Positions 8,650 through 17,290 of a stretch of 64,000 nucleotides of DNA are shown here, in pieces. Every line of letters begins with the position of its first letter. The first letter of the stretch is position 1. The stretch is from Pseudobutyrivibrio xylanivorans (GTDB taxonomy: Bacteria; Bacillota; Clostridia; Lachnospirales; Lachnospiraceae), in contig NZ_CP043028.1 of the NCBI RefSeq assembly GCF_008935055.1, positions 819,501-883,500 on the forward strand, written 5' to 3'. The notes under the pieces were generated by a model. It was not told where the DNA came from and ran no database searches. It worked only from the letters and a program-made list of their open reading frames with translations. The position numbers were made by a program, and so were the translations under genes.

Positions 8650-11600
8650 TTAGAATTTATCCTTTTTGTGGCTCTCCTTGTCCATATACATGCGTTTGTC
8701 AGCCTCATCAAGACACTCGCTAATACTTCCTGTTTCCGAATAGCGAGATACACCGATAGACACTTTTATAGAAATCAATGTATTAGAAACTTTTTCAAGC
8801 TTTGTAAGACCTATCCTTATTTCCTGAATGATACTCTCAATGTCTTCATCACTGGTGTACTGATGTATTATGATAAACTCGTCACCGCCAAACCTAAATA
8901 CAACGCTATTATCCAAAGCCACTCGCTTCAGTACTTTACTTGCTTTCTTAAGCACTTCATCACCATAATCATGACCGCAGGTATCATTAATTTGTTTGAA
9001 TCTGTCAATATCAAGCATAATGAGCGCGAAGTCACTCTTATCAGTATTATACTGGTCAACATACTTTTGAATGACATCTGTAAAGGCACGACGATTATAC
9101 AGGCCTGTCAAAGCATCTGTTACAGTCAGCTTTTCTAGTCTAGCCTGTTCTTTCTGCTCGTCAGTTACGTCCTTAAAGTAACCTACCAATCCGATTATCT
9201 TTCTATCTACAATGTATGGGCGCTTGCAGGCAATAATCTTTCGTACCTCACCCTTCACAATACATTCTCCTCGGACATCTTCAATAATCTTTCCCTCATT
9301 AATTACTGAAAGTTCGTCCTGTTTAAATCGCTCTGGGTTAATATGCCATCCCATATCCTCGTCGGTTTTTCCCAAGATTCCTTCAACAGATTGTAGGCCA
9401 TAGTAATCTAGGAACATCTGATTTGCTCCCAAAAATCTGCGTTCCTTATCCTTCCAGAACACACCCACAGGAAGAAGCTTTAGGATGTCCTCAAATATTG
9501 GTTTCTTTTCTTTTACTATATTTTTAGATGTTTCTACCCGTTTATTCGAGCTATCAGTCATACGTCTTGAAATTTCATTGCTAGCCTCACACACACAGCT
9601 GAGTAATGCATCATATTTATCAAAGTGCATTAGTGACAGCTCGATAGCCTTCCAGACATATGTATTTCTGGTGTTAAGGATTCTAAAGAATCCTACAATG
9701 TATCCTGCACTTTCCTCTGAAATTCGATCCTCCACTGTTTCCATATCAAAGAAATCGTCAAAGTACAGTTTGTCATCTGGATGTACTAGTTCTTCGCCAA
9801 TCCTGCGAATCATTTCTCTCGCGGTAACTTCTTGTCCATTTATATGAAGTCGACTGTCATTCAAATAAATATTTTCATAATAATCGTTATCAATACCAAA
9901 TACATCAACACACTCATAGCGTGCAAACATAGAGCGGCTGATGGCATTGACTCTTTCATCGTAGCCTGCATTAAGCAGCCTAGAAAGAAGTCGTATTGAT
10001 ATTAAGTATGCATTTCTGCCCGTCGTCTCATCAGAACAAATATATCTAACCATCATGTTTACAATTCTGCCCTTAGAGATAAAGTCCATGGCTTCAGGAT
10101 TCCTGCTCTCCCTACTATAATCACATATCTCCAAAAATCTTTGCATTCGAGAAGAAGTTTCTCGTTCTGCATCATTCAGTTCATCCTCAACACTAGATAC
10201 ATCATCATGACCAAACAGTGCTATCAAGTCACGGTATGCACTATTTGTATATACAAAGTGCCAATGTTTGTTCTGAATAATGGCAATGGCAAGGGGAAGT
10301 GCATTTTCTATATTAGTGTTTTCAATATTCTGAAGTGGATTCTGGCGAAGTATGTCAATCTTGCCCAAATCTTCATAGAAGAATCGTTCTTCAGCTGTTT
10401 CAAGATCACGCTCACTCTTCTGGATATGCTCAAGCCCCTGAATATAAGGCATAGGACGACCTATCAGATACCCTTGAATAAGTTCACAACCAATACTCTT
10501 TATAAAGTCATACTGTTCCTGTGTTTCAACACCTTCTATTAGTGTGTGGATATTCAGGTTCTTTATCATTGATACGATGTGTCTGAGGATAATTTTTCCG
10601 TTGTCGTTCACCTCAAAATCACTCAGAAAAGCCATATCGATTTTTACCAAATCGAAATTATAATTCTTCAGGACATTTAGAGATGAGTATCCGCTTCCAA
10701 AATCGTCCATCCACACAACGTAGCCCTTCTCTCGCATTCTGTTAACCTGCTCCATAATAAACTGAGAGTTGTCGTTCAGTGCACTCTCGGTAATCTCAAA
10801 GTGGAACATGTTCTTTTGACAACCGTACTTTCTAAGCTTCTCCTCAATAAGGGCAACAACGTCCATCACCTCAAAATCCACTCGGGACAGGTTAATAGAC
10901 ACAGGAACTGCCTCTGTTTTTCCTTCAACATCCGCTCTGTATCTGGAGAAAATCTCCTCCATAACAAAGGCATCAAGCTTTGCAATAAGTCTATACTCTT
11001 CAAGTATAGGGATAAACTCGTTTGGATAGAACATCCCCTTATTAGGATCAATCCAACGAACCAGCGCTTCCCAACTACACACTTTTCCCGTCATTGTACG
11101 AACAATTGGCTGATAGTAAACCTTGATGTATTTCTTTGCCAGTGCTTCATCAAGACTGTCTAAAATATCCTGCTTTCGTTTTAAAGAACCACCAAGCTCC
11201 TCATCATAAAAACGATATTCAACATCGTATTTTTTCTTAATACTGATACAGGCCATTCGAGCTCTATCACAGCACCTGATTACATCCTTTTCTTCGCCAT
11301 TGAAAATGTAAATACCCGCTTTTAACTCGATATTTACGCTCTTTTGAACGAGCTTTATTCTGTCTCTAATTGTCTTAATTGAAGGAACGATTTGCACAGA
11401 ATTAGCACAAACCACGAAATGATCCCCTGAAAAATGGGATATAAGTTGTCCTGAAAAGACATCTTTTATGATATAGCCTATGGAAATCAGCAATTCGTCT
11501 CCGATTTCATAGCCATAATTTACATTAAAAATTTTGAAATTCTCAAGGTCAAAAAATACAAAGGCATACTCCTGCTCGTCTACTGCGCTGTCCAACAATT

Positions 11601-11694
11601 CTTGGGCGCACTCGTAGAAGGTCTGCTTATCCAGCAAGCCCGTCAGTTCGTCTATAGACATTCTGATTTCACGATAGTCCCCTTTCGCAGTCAT
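8650..11694 (-). CDS. Cyclic-di-GMP signalling protein, degenerate GGDEF-EAL-PAS-GGDEF
   Basis: Large soluble protein (1014 aa) with two sets of c-di-GMP domains. The N-terminal GGDEF-like domain (about 15-165) has SGDHF in place of the signature and is probably inactive. The EAL domain follows (about 180-425) with SWEALVRW, DDFGSGYSS and KIDMAFL, suggesting an active phosphodiesterase. The middle (430-740) resembles PAS-like sensor regions. A PAS domain (about 745-860, PVGVFWKDKERRFLGAN) precedes a C-terminal GGDEF domain with an intact RFGGDEF. No transmembrane segment is evident. It is transcribed toward fruR, with the fru promoter after its stop. Net activity (making or breaking c-di-GMP) cannot be told from sequence. 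Confidence 0.92.
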   Translation of the reverse strand: MTAKGDYREIRMSIDELTGLLDKQTFYECAQELLDSAVDEQEYAFVFFDLENFKIFNVNYGYEIGDELLISIGYIIKDVFSGQLISHFSGDHFVVCANSVQIVPSIKTIRDRIKLVQKSVNIELKAGIYIFNGEEKDVIRCCDRARMACISIKKKYDVEYRFYDEELGGSLKRKQDILDSLDEALAKKYIKVYYQPIVRTMTGKVCSWEALVRWIDPNKGMFYPNEFIPILEEYRLIAKLDAFVMEEIFSRYRADVEGKTEAVPVSINLSRVDFEVMDVVALIEEKLRKYGCQKNMFHFEITESALNDNSQFIMEQVNRMREKGYVVWMDDFGSGYSSLNVLKNYNFDLVKIDMAFLSDFEVNDNGKIILRHIVSMIKNLNIHTLIEGVETQEQYDFIKSIGCELIQGYLIGRPMPYIQGLEHIQKSERDLETAEERFFYEDLGKIDILRQNPLQNIENTNIENALPLAIAIIQNKHWHFVYTNSAYRDLIALFGHDDVSSVEDELNDAERETSSRMQRFLEICDYSRESRNPEAMDFISKGRIVNMMVRYICSDETTGRNAYLISIRLLSRLLNAGYDERVNAISRSMFARYECVDVFGIDNDYYENIYLNDSRLHINGQEVTAREMIRRIGEELVHPDDKLYFDDFFDMETVEDRISEESAGYIVGFFRILNTRNTYVWKAIELSLMHFDKYDALLSCVCEASNEISRRMTDSSNKRVETSKNIVKEKKPIFEDILKLLPVGVFWKDKERRFLGANQMFLDYYGLQSVEGILGKTDEDMGWHINPERFKQDELSVINEGKIIEDVRGECIVKGEVRKIIACKRPYIVDRKIIGLVGYFKDVTDEQKEQARLEKLTVTDALTGLYNRRAFTDVIQKYVDQYNTDKSDFALIMLDIDRFKQINDTCGHDYGDEVLKKASKVLKRVALDNSVVFRFGGDEFIIIHQYTSDEDIESIIQEIRIGLTKLEKVSNTLISIKVSIGVSRYSETGSISECLDEADKRMYMDKESHKKDKF

Positions 11695-11800
11695 GTATTT
11701 TACCCCTACATTACCATTCTTGAGTCATTTTATTCTAGCAGACAAATGTGAACTTTTTATCGAATAAATGTGGAGAGATTTGGACTGTGTATAAACAAAA

Positions 11801-11828
11801 AACCACCGGCTCATTTGAACCGGTGGTT
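11801..11828 (-). terminator. Terminator after the YjeM-type permease
   Basis: Perfect 9-bp hairpin with arms AACCACCGG and CCGGTGGTT and a 10-base loop, followed on the minus strand by TTTTTTG. Confidence 0.9.
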
Positions 11829-11834
11829 ATATAT

Positions 11835-13379
11835 TTAAGCTTCTATTTCTTCCGCTTTAATTGTAGTTTCTTTATTGCTTTCTGCTTCCATTTTCTTCTC
11901 ATAACGATTATAAATAATCCAAGCTGCAAGACCGAATACTACAGGACCGCTGAGTGACCAGAATGTAGTCTTTATATCTCCATCAAGCGCTGGCTGGATG
12001 ATTGCGAATACGTTTGCAAATAAAAGTGTAAGTGTTACAACATATCCCCAGATGTTTGCTGACTTCTGAGATTTGAAAATAACAAAGCTTCTATCGATTC
12101 CATCAAGCTTCTTGAACTTAGGGAATGCGAATGAAATAAACATATAAGGTACTGTCATTCCAACGTTAACCATAGCTGTAAGGATAACGAAAAACTTCTG
12201 CATTGAATCGCCACCAAAAGATACAAGAAGAATCATTATACTTACGATTGCACATTGTACCCACATAGCATTCTTTGGCATACCGTCTGCCTCGATCTCA
12301 CCCATCTTACCAGGCCAAAGCTCCTTTGGAGTCCCCTCGATAATCTGCTTAAGTGGTGAGTAAACAAGTGTGAATAATGCTCCTGCAAGAGCAAGAAGCA
12401 TGATAAGTGCATAAACACGAGCAAAACCGCGAGCAAGTGCAACCTGTGTAGCTGCTGATGCACCGAATACCTTACCAAATGTAGCAGCAAAGTTTGACAT
12501 GATTACGTATGAAACATTACCAAGTGTGATTGTGTCAGCACCAAGAATCTCTGTGTAATTTGTAAATGAACCTACAAGCATGATAAGAGATGCATAACCA
12601 ACTACGATAACCATAGCAGCGATGATGATTCCCTTAGGGAAATTCTTCTTAGGATTCTCTGTCTTATCTACAAGACCACCAACGGCCTCAATTCCGCCAT
12701 ATGCGAATAATGCATATACGATAAATGAGAGAAGCATGATTGGGCTGCCCTGATATGCAACATTAAGAGGAACCTTAAGTGACTCCATACCTGCGAATGG
12801 CTGTTCAAGCTGACCGCCACGAACAATAATCATAACGATAGAACCAACTACTACCATAATGTTAATAGTAAGAACTGCTGTACCACCAATAGATGTTACC
12901 TTACTAATCTTATCAATACCCTTTGAATCAAAGTATGTGATGAAAATGAAGAACAATACAGCCATAAGACCAAGAAGTCTTGAACCAGATAAAAACTCGA
13001 TTCCAAATAATGACCATGTTGATGTTGTATCTTCACCAAAGATGACGTTTGAAACTGGTACCCAGATGCCTGAAGAAACATTTACCATCCAAAGAACGTA
13101 AGATGTGTACCACATAAATGTACCGATGAATGCATACTTTGGCCCTACTGACTTACACATCCAAGAGTACATTCCACCTGTCTCGTCCTTGAATGCAGAA
13201 CCGAACTCTGCAACCATAAATGCAAATGGGATAAAGAATAAAATACCTGCGATTACAAACCAAGGAATCGCTGCATATCCCATTAAGTAATAAGAACGTG
13301 GAATGTTGTTAAAACCATAAACTGATGTAAATATCATCAGAATGAGGGACATAAGCCCTAACTTTTTTTCTTGTTTCAT
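11835..13379 (-). CDS. yjeM: Amino acid permease, YjeM family
   Basis: Integral membrane transporter of the APC superfamily, 514 aa with about 12 hydrophobic segments. The N-terminus (SLILMIFTSVYGF, then YYLMGYAAIP and ETGGMYSWM) closely resembles YjeM, grouped with glutamate/GABA antiporters; substrate is not proven. The C-terminus is a charged cytoplasmic tail of about 30 residues. It is monocistronic: a TGATATAAT extended -10 lies at 13442-13447 and a strong terminator follows the stop. The gene symbol rests on remembered family resemblance. Confidence 0.88.
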   Translation of the reverse strand: MKQEKKLGLMSLILMIFTSVYGFNNIPRSYYLMGYAAIPWFVIAGILFFIPFAFMVAEFGSAFKDETGGMYSWMCKSVGPKYAFIGTFMWYTSYVLWMVNVSSGIWVPVSNVIFGEDTTSTWSLFGIEFLSGSRLLGLMAVLFFIFITYFDSKGIDKISKVTSIGGTAVLTINIMVVVGSIVMIIVRGGQLEQPFAGMESLKVPLNVAYQGSPIMLLSFIVYALFAYGGIEAVGGLVDKTENPKKNFPKGIIIAAMVIVVGYASLIMLVGSFTNYTEILGADTITLGNVSYVIMSNFAATFGKVFGASAATQVALARGFARVYALIMLLALAGALFTLVYSPLKQIIEGTPKELWPGKMGEIEADGMPKNAMWVQCAIVSIMILLVSFGGDSMQKFFVILTAMVNVGMTVPYMFISFAFPKFKKLDGIDRSFVIFKSQKSANIWGYVVTLTLLFANVFAIIQPALDGDIKTTFWSLSGPVVFGLAAWIIYNRYEKKMEAESNKETTIKAEEIEA

Positions 13380-13564
13380 TACTAACTTCCTTATAACAAA
13401 ATATATTCTTTATTTAATTTCCGTATGCCGAAAACTTTAACATTATATCACGTCATAAGGCAATTCTCTATAATTTAGTTATATAAAACAGTGAAAATAC
13501 AATGTGTTAACACTTTAAAACGCAAAAGAAATATTCACTAATATTTTCTGATGATGATAAAAAA

Positions 13565-13593
13565 GTAGCATCCAGCCTTTAGCCAGATGCTAC
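13565..13593 (-). terminator. Terminator overlapping the DUF1848 gene stop
   Basis: Arms GTAGCATC and GATGCTAC around a 13-base loop, followed on the minus strand by TTTTTTATC. The stop TAG at 13592-13590 lies in the 5' arm of the hairpin. Confidence 0.8.
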
Positions 13594-14528
13594 ATTTTAT
13601 CCAATGGCAGAACCATCTGCCAATCTATCCAGGATTTTTGTGGAACATCGTTTATTTCATCATCGGGCTGATAATTTCCGATTAGAAATGGTGATGTCGG
13701 GTCATGAAAACTACTTTGAGCCACTACTACTTCCGGCTCCGCATTGGCATAACAATATCTACAAAGATGCTTGCAAGTATTATAGGCTCCAATATCACCT
13801 GAAAGATAGCAGGCACATTCCGCTCTTGCCCCCTTTTTCTTTGGAGCATTAAGTCTTTGTCCAATGGCCTTCTCATAATCTGCGATTGTCATGCAACCAC
13901 CGCAGTCTGCTCCAAACTGAGCCAGCTCATCTCCTTCTGCACATGGCTTCACTGTCATGCCATGGGCTGTAGCTATTTCTATAATCTTCTTTCCCATTCT
14001 AAGACGCTGGTCTTTTGCCACCTCTTTTGCCTCTGGGAAATTTTTTCTTACCTTTGGGTAAAGGTCTATAAAACTTATAACTACTGTTTTGGTATAACCA
14101 TCCAATTCTTCCGCTATCTGCTTGAAGGCCTTGATGTGGTACTCTTCTGTATATCTATCTGAGATAAAGATTGGGTCATAACGCCAGCCAATACTGTTGA
14201 CACCTACCACATCTGAAAGCTTTTTAAAATCTTCTATCAGCTTGTGCTTGTCCGGTACATTGGGCTCAATATCTCTTCCATATGAAGTCAGGGTCACAAA
14301 CCAATACTGCCCATAGTCCTTTAGCAAATCCATATACTTGAACATTGGCGCTGGATTCTTTGTACAAAAACCAATCACATCCACCACCTCTGGATCAAGC
14401 CTATATCTGCTGACCTGCTTAGGATTGTATGGATTGCGCACACAGACATATCCGTCCTTCAACCTGTTTGCAAACCAGTCTGAATAAAACGCCGGAATAT
14501 CAGTGCGCTGCCCTGTGTTGATTATCAT
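13590..14528 (-). CDS. DUF1848 family protein, radical-SAM-like Cys cluster
   Basis: 312 aa protein of the DUF1848 family: the N-terminus starts with INTGQRTDIPAF, followed by VDVIGFCTKNP and GWRYDPI. A C-terminal cysteine cluster, CKHLCRYCYAN (Cx3Cx2C, about residues 252-259), resembles an iron-sulphur binding site, with a further CACYLSGD just before it. Function is not established for the family; a radical SAM role is inferred from the cysteines and barrel-like pattern. It stands alone with its own terminator, downstream of a truncated acetyltransferase. Confidence 0.85.
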   Translation of the reverse strand: MIINTGQRTDIPAFYSDWFANRLKDGYVCVRNPYNPKQVSRYRLDPEVVDVIGFCTKNPAPMFKYMDLLKDYGQYWFVTLTSYGRDIEPNVPDKHKLIEDFKKLSDVVGVNSIGWRYDPIFISDRYTEEYHIKAFKQIAEELDGYTKTVVISFIDLYPKVRKNFPEAKEVAKDQRLRMGKKIIEIATAHGMTVKPCAEGDELAQFGADCGGCMTIADYEKAIGQRLNAPKKKGARAECACYLSGDIGAYNTCKHLCRYCYANAEPEVVVAQSSFHDPTSPFLIGNYQPDDEINDVPQKSWIDWQMVLPLDKM

Positions 14529-14548
14529 AATCTACCTCATAACTTTAA

Positions 14549-14587
14549 GTATCTGCATATTTTTTTTAAATTTATATGCAGATACTA
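14549..14587 (-). terminator. Hairpin after the truncated acetyltransferase
   Basis: 12-bp inverted repeat AGTATCTGCATA / TATGCAGATACT around an AT-rich loop of about 15 bases. The stop codon of the short gene at 14585 lies in its first arm. There is no clean T tract after the second arm. Confidence 0.55.
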
Positions 14588-14686
14588 ATTCTCTGTCCAG
14601 CAAGCTTCCTCTTCCTCATTGTAGTAAGAAATATATAGAGGTAAAACCAACTCTATATCCTTTATGTCCATCTCTCTTATTTTCAT
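14585..14686 (-). pseudogene. Truncated GNAT acetyltransferase N-terminus (33 codons)
   Basis: An ATG at 14686, with AGAGGAG five bases upstream, opens a 33-codon frame starting MKIREMDIKDIELVLPLY and ending in WTEN and a stop. This looks like the first strand and helix of a GNAT acetyltransferase; the rest of the fold (acetyl-CoA binding loop) is absent, and a hairpin begins at the stop. The intact start signal suggests it may still be translated. It could be a genuine small protein, but truncation is the simpler reading. Confidence 0.5.
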
Positions 14687-14718
14687 TATGTCTCCTCTTG
14701 TAAGTAATTATTTTTCAT

Positions 14719-15144
14719 CTATCTAACTATCAAATATCCGATAACTGGTCCTAAGAAAATTGCAATATAAATCAATGTAATCCAAGGCTGATAGTCCACA
14801 TAGAATTCCTTGAATGTAAGTCTCCATGGGTGCTTAATCAATACCCAACCTATCAGATCAACCACTATGCATATTATTGCCCAGATGGCTCCTGCAATAA
14901 GAGCCACTGCAAGTGTTGGGGTCTCTAGTCCTGAAACATAGACACATCCCAATATTGAAAAAATAATAATATTGTACAGTGGATGCCATGGCTTGGTCTT
15001 CTCATAGCCTTCTCCCATTCCAGGACTCTCCTTCATGGATTTCATGTGCAATACCTTGATGTTAAAAATGGTATGACCAATTCCAATCCATGTAACAATC
15101 ACATAACCAATCAATAACAGTAACAATAATTTTCCTAAATTCAT
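14719..15144 (-). CDS. Small four-helix membrane protein, unknown function
   Basis: 141 aa with about four hydrophobic segments (residues 4-25, 58-78, 80-103 and 120-140) and a short hydrophilic loop GMGEGYEKTKPWHP after the first. I do not recognise a family. The start ATG 15144 has GGAGAAGA upstream. Its 5' leader (15145-15300) holds several hairpins, so expression may be attenuated. The next gene upstream on the strand encodes an ASCH protein. Confidence 0.7.
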   Translation of the reverse strand: MNLGKLLLLLLIGYVIVTWIGIGHTIFNIKVLHMKSMKESPGMGEGYEKTKPWHPLYNIIIFSILGCVYVSGLETPTLAVALIAGAIWAIICIVVDLIGWVLIKHPWRLTFKEFYVDYQPWITLIYIAIFLGPVIGYLIVR

Positions 15145-15171
15145 AATATCTTCTCCTCTTTTTATAGGTTT

Positions 15172-15280
15172 TTGATTTTCCTCAGAAAATCAAGAACCGG
15201 ACATGGACCAATATTTTCTGAAAGAAAATATTGCTTGGCAAAGCCAAGTTCTTGTGGGCTTTTTCCTTAAGTAGCCCACA
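15172..15280 (-). other. Cluster of alternative hairpins in the leader of the membrane protein gene
   Basis: Four short hairpins follow each other: TTGATTTTC/GAAAATCAA (15172-15193), AATATTTTC/GAAAATATT (15210-15232), CTTGGC/GCCAAG (15234-15248) and TGTGGGC/GCCCACA (15253-15280). An outer pair CAAGAAC (15191-15197)/GTTCTTG (15248-15254) shares bases with the first, third and fourth, so the structures compete. Terminator of the ASCH gene plus attenuator is one reading. Confidence 0.5.
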
Positions 15281-15334
15281 AAAAGTCATAATTTCTTAAG
15301 CTGGTTCACCAATTGATGTATCTCCAGTTATTTT

Positions 15335-15799
15335 CTATTCTCCAGCTACATATTCAAGTGAGAACTGCTCACACACTACCTTTGATTCCTCTGTAAATGG
15401 AATGCCGCTTTCCTCTGCACACTCCTCGAAGAATTCCTTGTGCACTCTTCTCCAATAATCCAAAGAGCGATCTCCCTCACCTTCAGCAAACGCATGTGAT
15501 TCTGGAACCTCATTGAATGGAAGGATAAACACTTCCTTTGTCCTGATGACACAAACCGCTTCGTCTTTTCCATTCAATATCACACTGTATTCTCCCACTT
15601 GTGGAAGCTCATCAAGTGCATCTTCAGCTATATAATCATCATAGGAGCTGGCTGTACCATACTTAATTCCTTTGACAACTAATTCTGCTAATTCATCTGC
15701 AGTCTCTTCATCATCTCCAAAGCCCCAGGCTTCATAGCTCGTATTAATATCTACATTTTTATTTTCGCAAAACTCTTTCCATAATTCTTTTTCTGTCAT
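15335..15799 (-). CDS. ASCH domain protein
   Basis: 154 aa cytoplasmic protein with the ASCH fold, a beta-barrel domain thought to bind RNA. Typical elements are the early VKGIKYGTASSYDDYI, the central GEYSVILNGKDEAVCVIRTKEV, and GEGDRSLDYWRRVHKEFF near residue 110, which matches the family's conserved acidic/Arg-Trp segment. Members are small standalone proteins of this size. It is downstream of a GNAT gene with 27 bases between, so probably co-transcribed. The precise role is unknown. Confidence 0.85.
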   Translation of the reverse strand: MTEKELWKEFCENKNVDINTSYEAWGFGDDEETADELAELVVKGIKYGTASSYDDYIAEDALDELPQVGEYSVILNGKDEAVCVIRTKEVFILPFNEVPESHAFAEGEGDRSLDYWRRVHKEFFEECAEESGIPFTEESKVVCEQFSLEYVAGE

Positions 15800-15826
15800 T
15801 TTGTCACCTCATGTTGTAAGTATTTA

Positions 15827-16327
15827 TTATCTGCTTAGTTTCTTCTCCATCAAATAGAATCTACCCTTGCGCCAGTCAGCATGACCACGCTTGGTATATC
15901 CATTCCTTCCGTAAAGACTAAGTGCATATGGATTCTCTGAGAAAACATCCAGTCTCACTGAATCATATGCCATATCTGTCAGCTGATTCTCGATATGTGC
16001 AAGCACCTTTTTGCCTACTCCGTTATTCTGAAAATCTGGCGATACACATAATCTATGAATGATGCAAGGATTTTCATTTTCCCATTCGCATTTACGATAT
16101 TCATCATCACACTCTTCACTTATTACATAGATTGCCGCAAGCTCATTATCTTCTGAAGCAATATAAAGAGTTTTCTTCTTTATGTCATCCTCAAAATCAT
16201 CCACGATAGGATAATATTCATCCCACTGCTCGATTCCCTGCTCAGACATGAGCTCCTTAGCAGCATCCACCATAGTGCAGATTTCCTTTATGTCTTCTAA
16301 TGTTCCTAGTCTGTAATCCATATTCAA
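15827..16327 (-). CDS. GNAT family N-acetyltransferase
   Basis: 166 aa acetyltransferase. The acetyl-CoA binding region is visible as RLCVSPDFQNNGVGKKVLAH (about residues 92-111, the Q/RxxGxG/A motif), followed by LDVFSENPYALSLYGRNGY, the usual last strand and helix. The substrate is not predictable. It begins 28 bases after the DUF1653 gene and ends 27 bases before the ASCH gene, so these probably form a small operon. Confidence 0.88.
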   Translation of the reverse strand: MNMDYRLGTLEDIKEICTMVDAAKELMSEQGIEQWDEYYPIVDDFEDDIKKKTLYIASEDNELAAIYVISEECDDEYRKCEWENENPCIIHRLCVSPDFQNNGVGKKVLAHIENQLTDMAYDSVRLDVFSENPYALSLYGRNGYTKRGHADWRKGRFYLMEKKLSR

Positions 16328-16355
16328 GCCTCCATTTCAAGTGCCACAACAACTA

Positions 16356-16595
16356 TTACTTCTTTGCCACTTCCTGTAGCTCAAATCGATACTTCTGTTT
16401 CACATCAGGATATTTCTCATGATCTACCTCTGATAAAAACATCTCCATAGGTCTTACCCAAAGTGAACCATCATCATAAAGCTTTCTGTAGATAACCATT
16501 TCTTCCTGAGTTTCTGAATCTAATGCAACATCCTCTACTAAGTAGTAATTTCCTTTGAAGTGTTTATATATTCTATGTAACTGTAGTTCCTGCAT
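16356..16595 (-). CDS. DUF1653 family protein
   Basis: Small (79 aa) soluble protein matching DUF1653: it opens [18 protein letters not shown], then [20 protein letters not shown], the family's hallmark of a compact beta-barrel. ATG 16595 is chosen because GGGAGG lies seven bases upstream; an in-frame alternative start at 16610 precedes that box. Function unknown. It is the first gene of the DUF1653-GNAT-ASCH group. Confidence 0.85.
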   Translation of the reverse strand: MQELQLHRIYKHFKGNYYLVEDVALDSETQEEMVIYRKLYDDGSLWVRPMEMFLSEVDHEKYPDVKQKYRFELQEVAKK

Positions 16596-16643
16596 CACTA
16601 TTCCTCCCAATAATAATTTGTACTCTATTATAAGTGATTTGTA

Positions 16644-16704
16644 AGATTTAATTAAGCATCAAGCTTAATTAAATCTGTAAATGCAGCTTTCCGCTGCTGC
16701 ATTT
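16644..16704. repeat. Two adjacent hairpins
   Basis: A perfect 14-bp inverted repeat AGATTTAATTAAGC / GCTTAATTAAATCT (16644-16676, 5-base loop) is followed by AAATGCAGC / GCTGCATTT (16679-16704). They lie between the stop of the 171-aa partner gene and the DUF1653 start. A terminator for the former already exists closer to it, so these may act in the DUF1653 leader or as a protein binding site. Confidence 0.6.
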
Positions 16705-16717
16705 TAACTAGAGTATA

Positions 16718-16762
16718 AATAAAGCCCTATATCAGGATTTTCTAACTACTATAGAGCCTTCT
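16718..16762 (-). terminator. Terminator after the XRE-DUF3990 pair
   Basis: On the minus strand AAGGCTCTATA pairs with TATAGGGCTTT (two G-T wobbles) around a loop of about 19 bases and is followed by ATTTAT. It lies just past the stop at 16766. Confidence 0.65.
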
Positions 16763-16765
16763 TTA

Positions 16766-17281
16766 TTACATTCTTTTATTAGCTTTCTCCCTTACTCTTT
16801 TAAATATCTCATATTGTTCCAGTTCTTCATCCTTGCTATCACTTGTGAGCCCTTTTGCCTCTAGAATTCTATCTATTGCTTGTGCTGGATCCATTGTGTG
16901 ATAAGGAAGAAACATTGATCTTAATTCTTTTGGTTTTACTATTTTATATGCTTGAACTGATGACTTCTCATAAGTATAAGAGAAATAGCGATAAATATAG
17001 CCAATCCAATACATTTCATTTGGAGAATATTTGACAGACCCATAATTTGACTTACCATATTCCTCATCTAGAATATTAAGTAAATCTTTAGCTTGTAAGT
17101 TACTTTGTAATACATCAAGGCCATCTAGTCTTTTCACTATATTACTATTCATAAATCTACGAATAAATATTTCTGAACTTGTTTCCTGTTCCATAATAGA
17201 TAGCTCAAATGCTTTCGCCTGCAAATTACAAAGAAGAAGTCCATCTTTATCTATTTTTTTAATTTCGCTTATACTTGTCAT
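16766..17281 (-). CDS. Partner of the XRE-DUF3990 protein, candidate antitoxin
   Basis: 171 aa, soluble, mostly helical by pattern, with no recognised domain. It contains two LQAKAFELSI/LQAKDLLNIL-like stretches, an aromatic segment EMYWIGYIYRYFSYTYEKS near the middle and a charged C-terminus ending KANKRM. It starts 10 bases after the DUF3990 gene stops and precedes a shared terminator, so the two are co-transcribed. Gene order and size suggest an antidote or accessory for the ADP-ribosyltransferase-like protein; that is inference from context. Confidence 0.6.
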   Translation of the reverse strand: MTSISEIKKIDKDGLLLCNLQAKAFELSIMEQETSSEIFIRRFMNSNIVKRLDGLDVLQSNLQAKDLLNILDEEYGKSNYGSVKYSPNEMYWIGYIYRYFSYTYEKSSVQAYKIVKPKELRSMFLPYHTMDPAQAIDRILEAKGLTSDSKDEELEQYEIFKRVREKANKRM

Positions 17282-17290
17282 TTCTCTATC

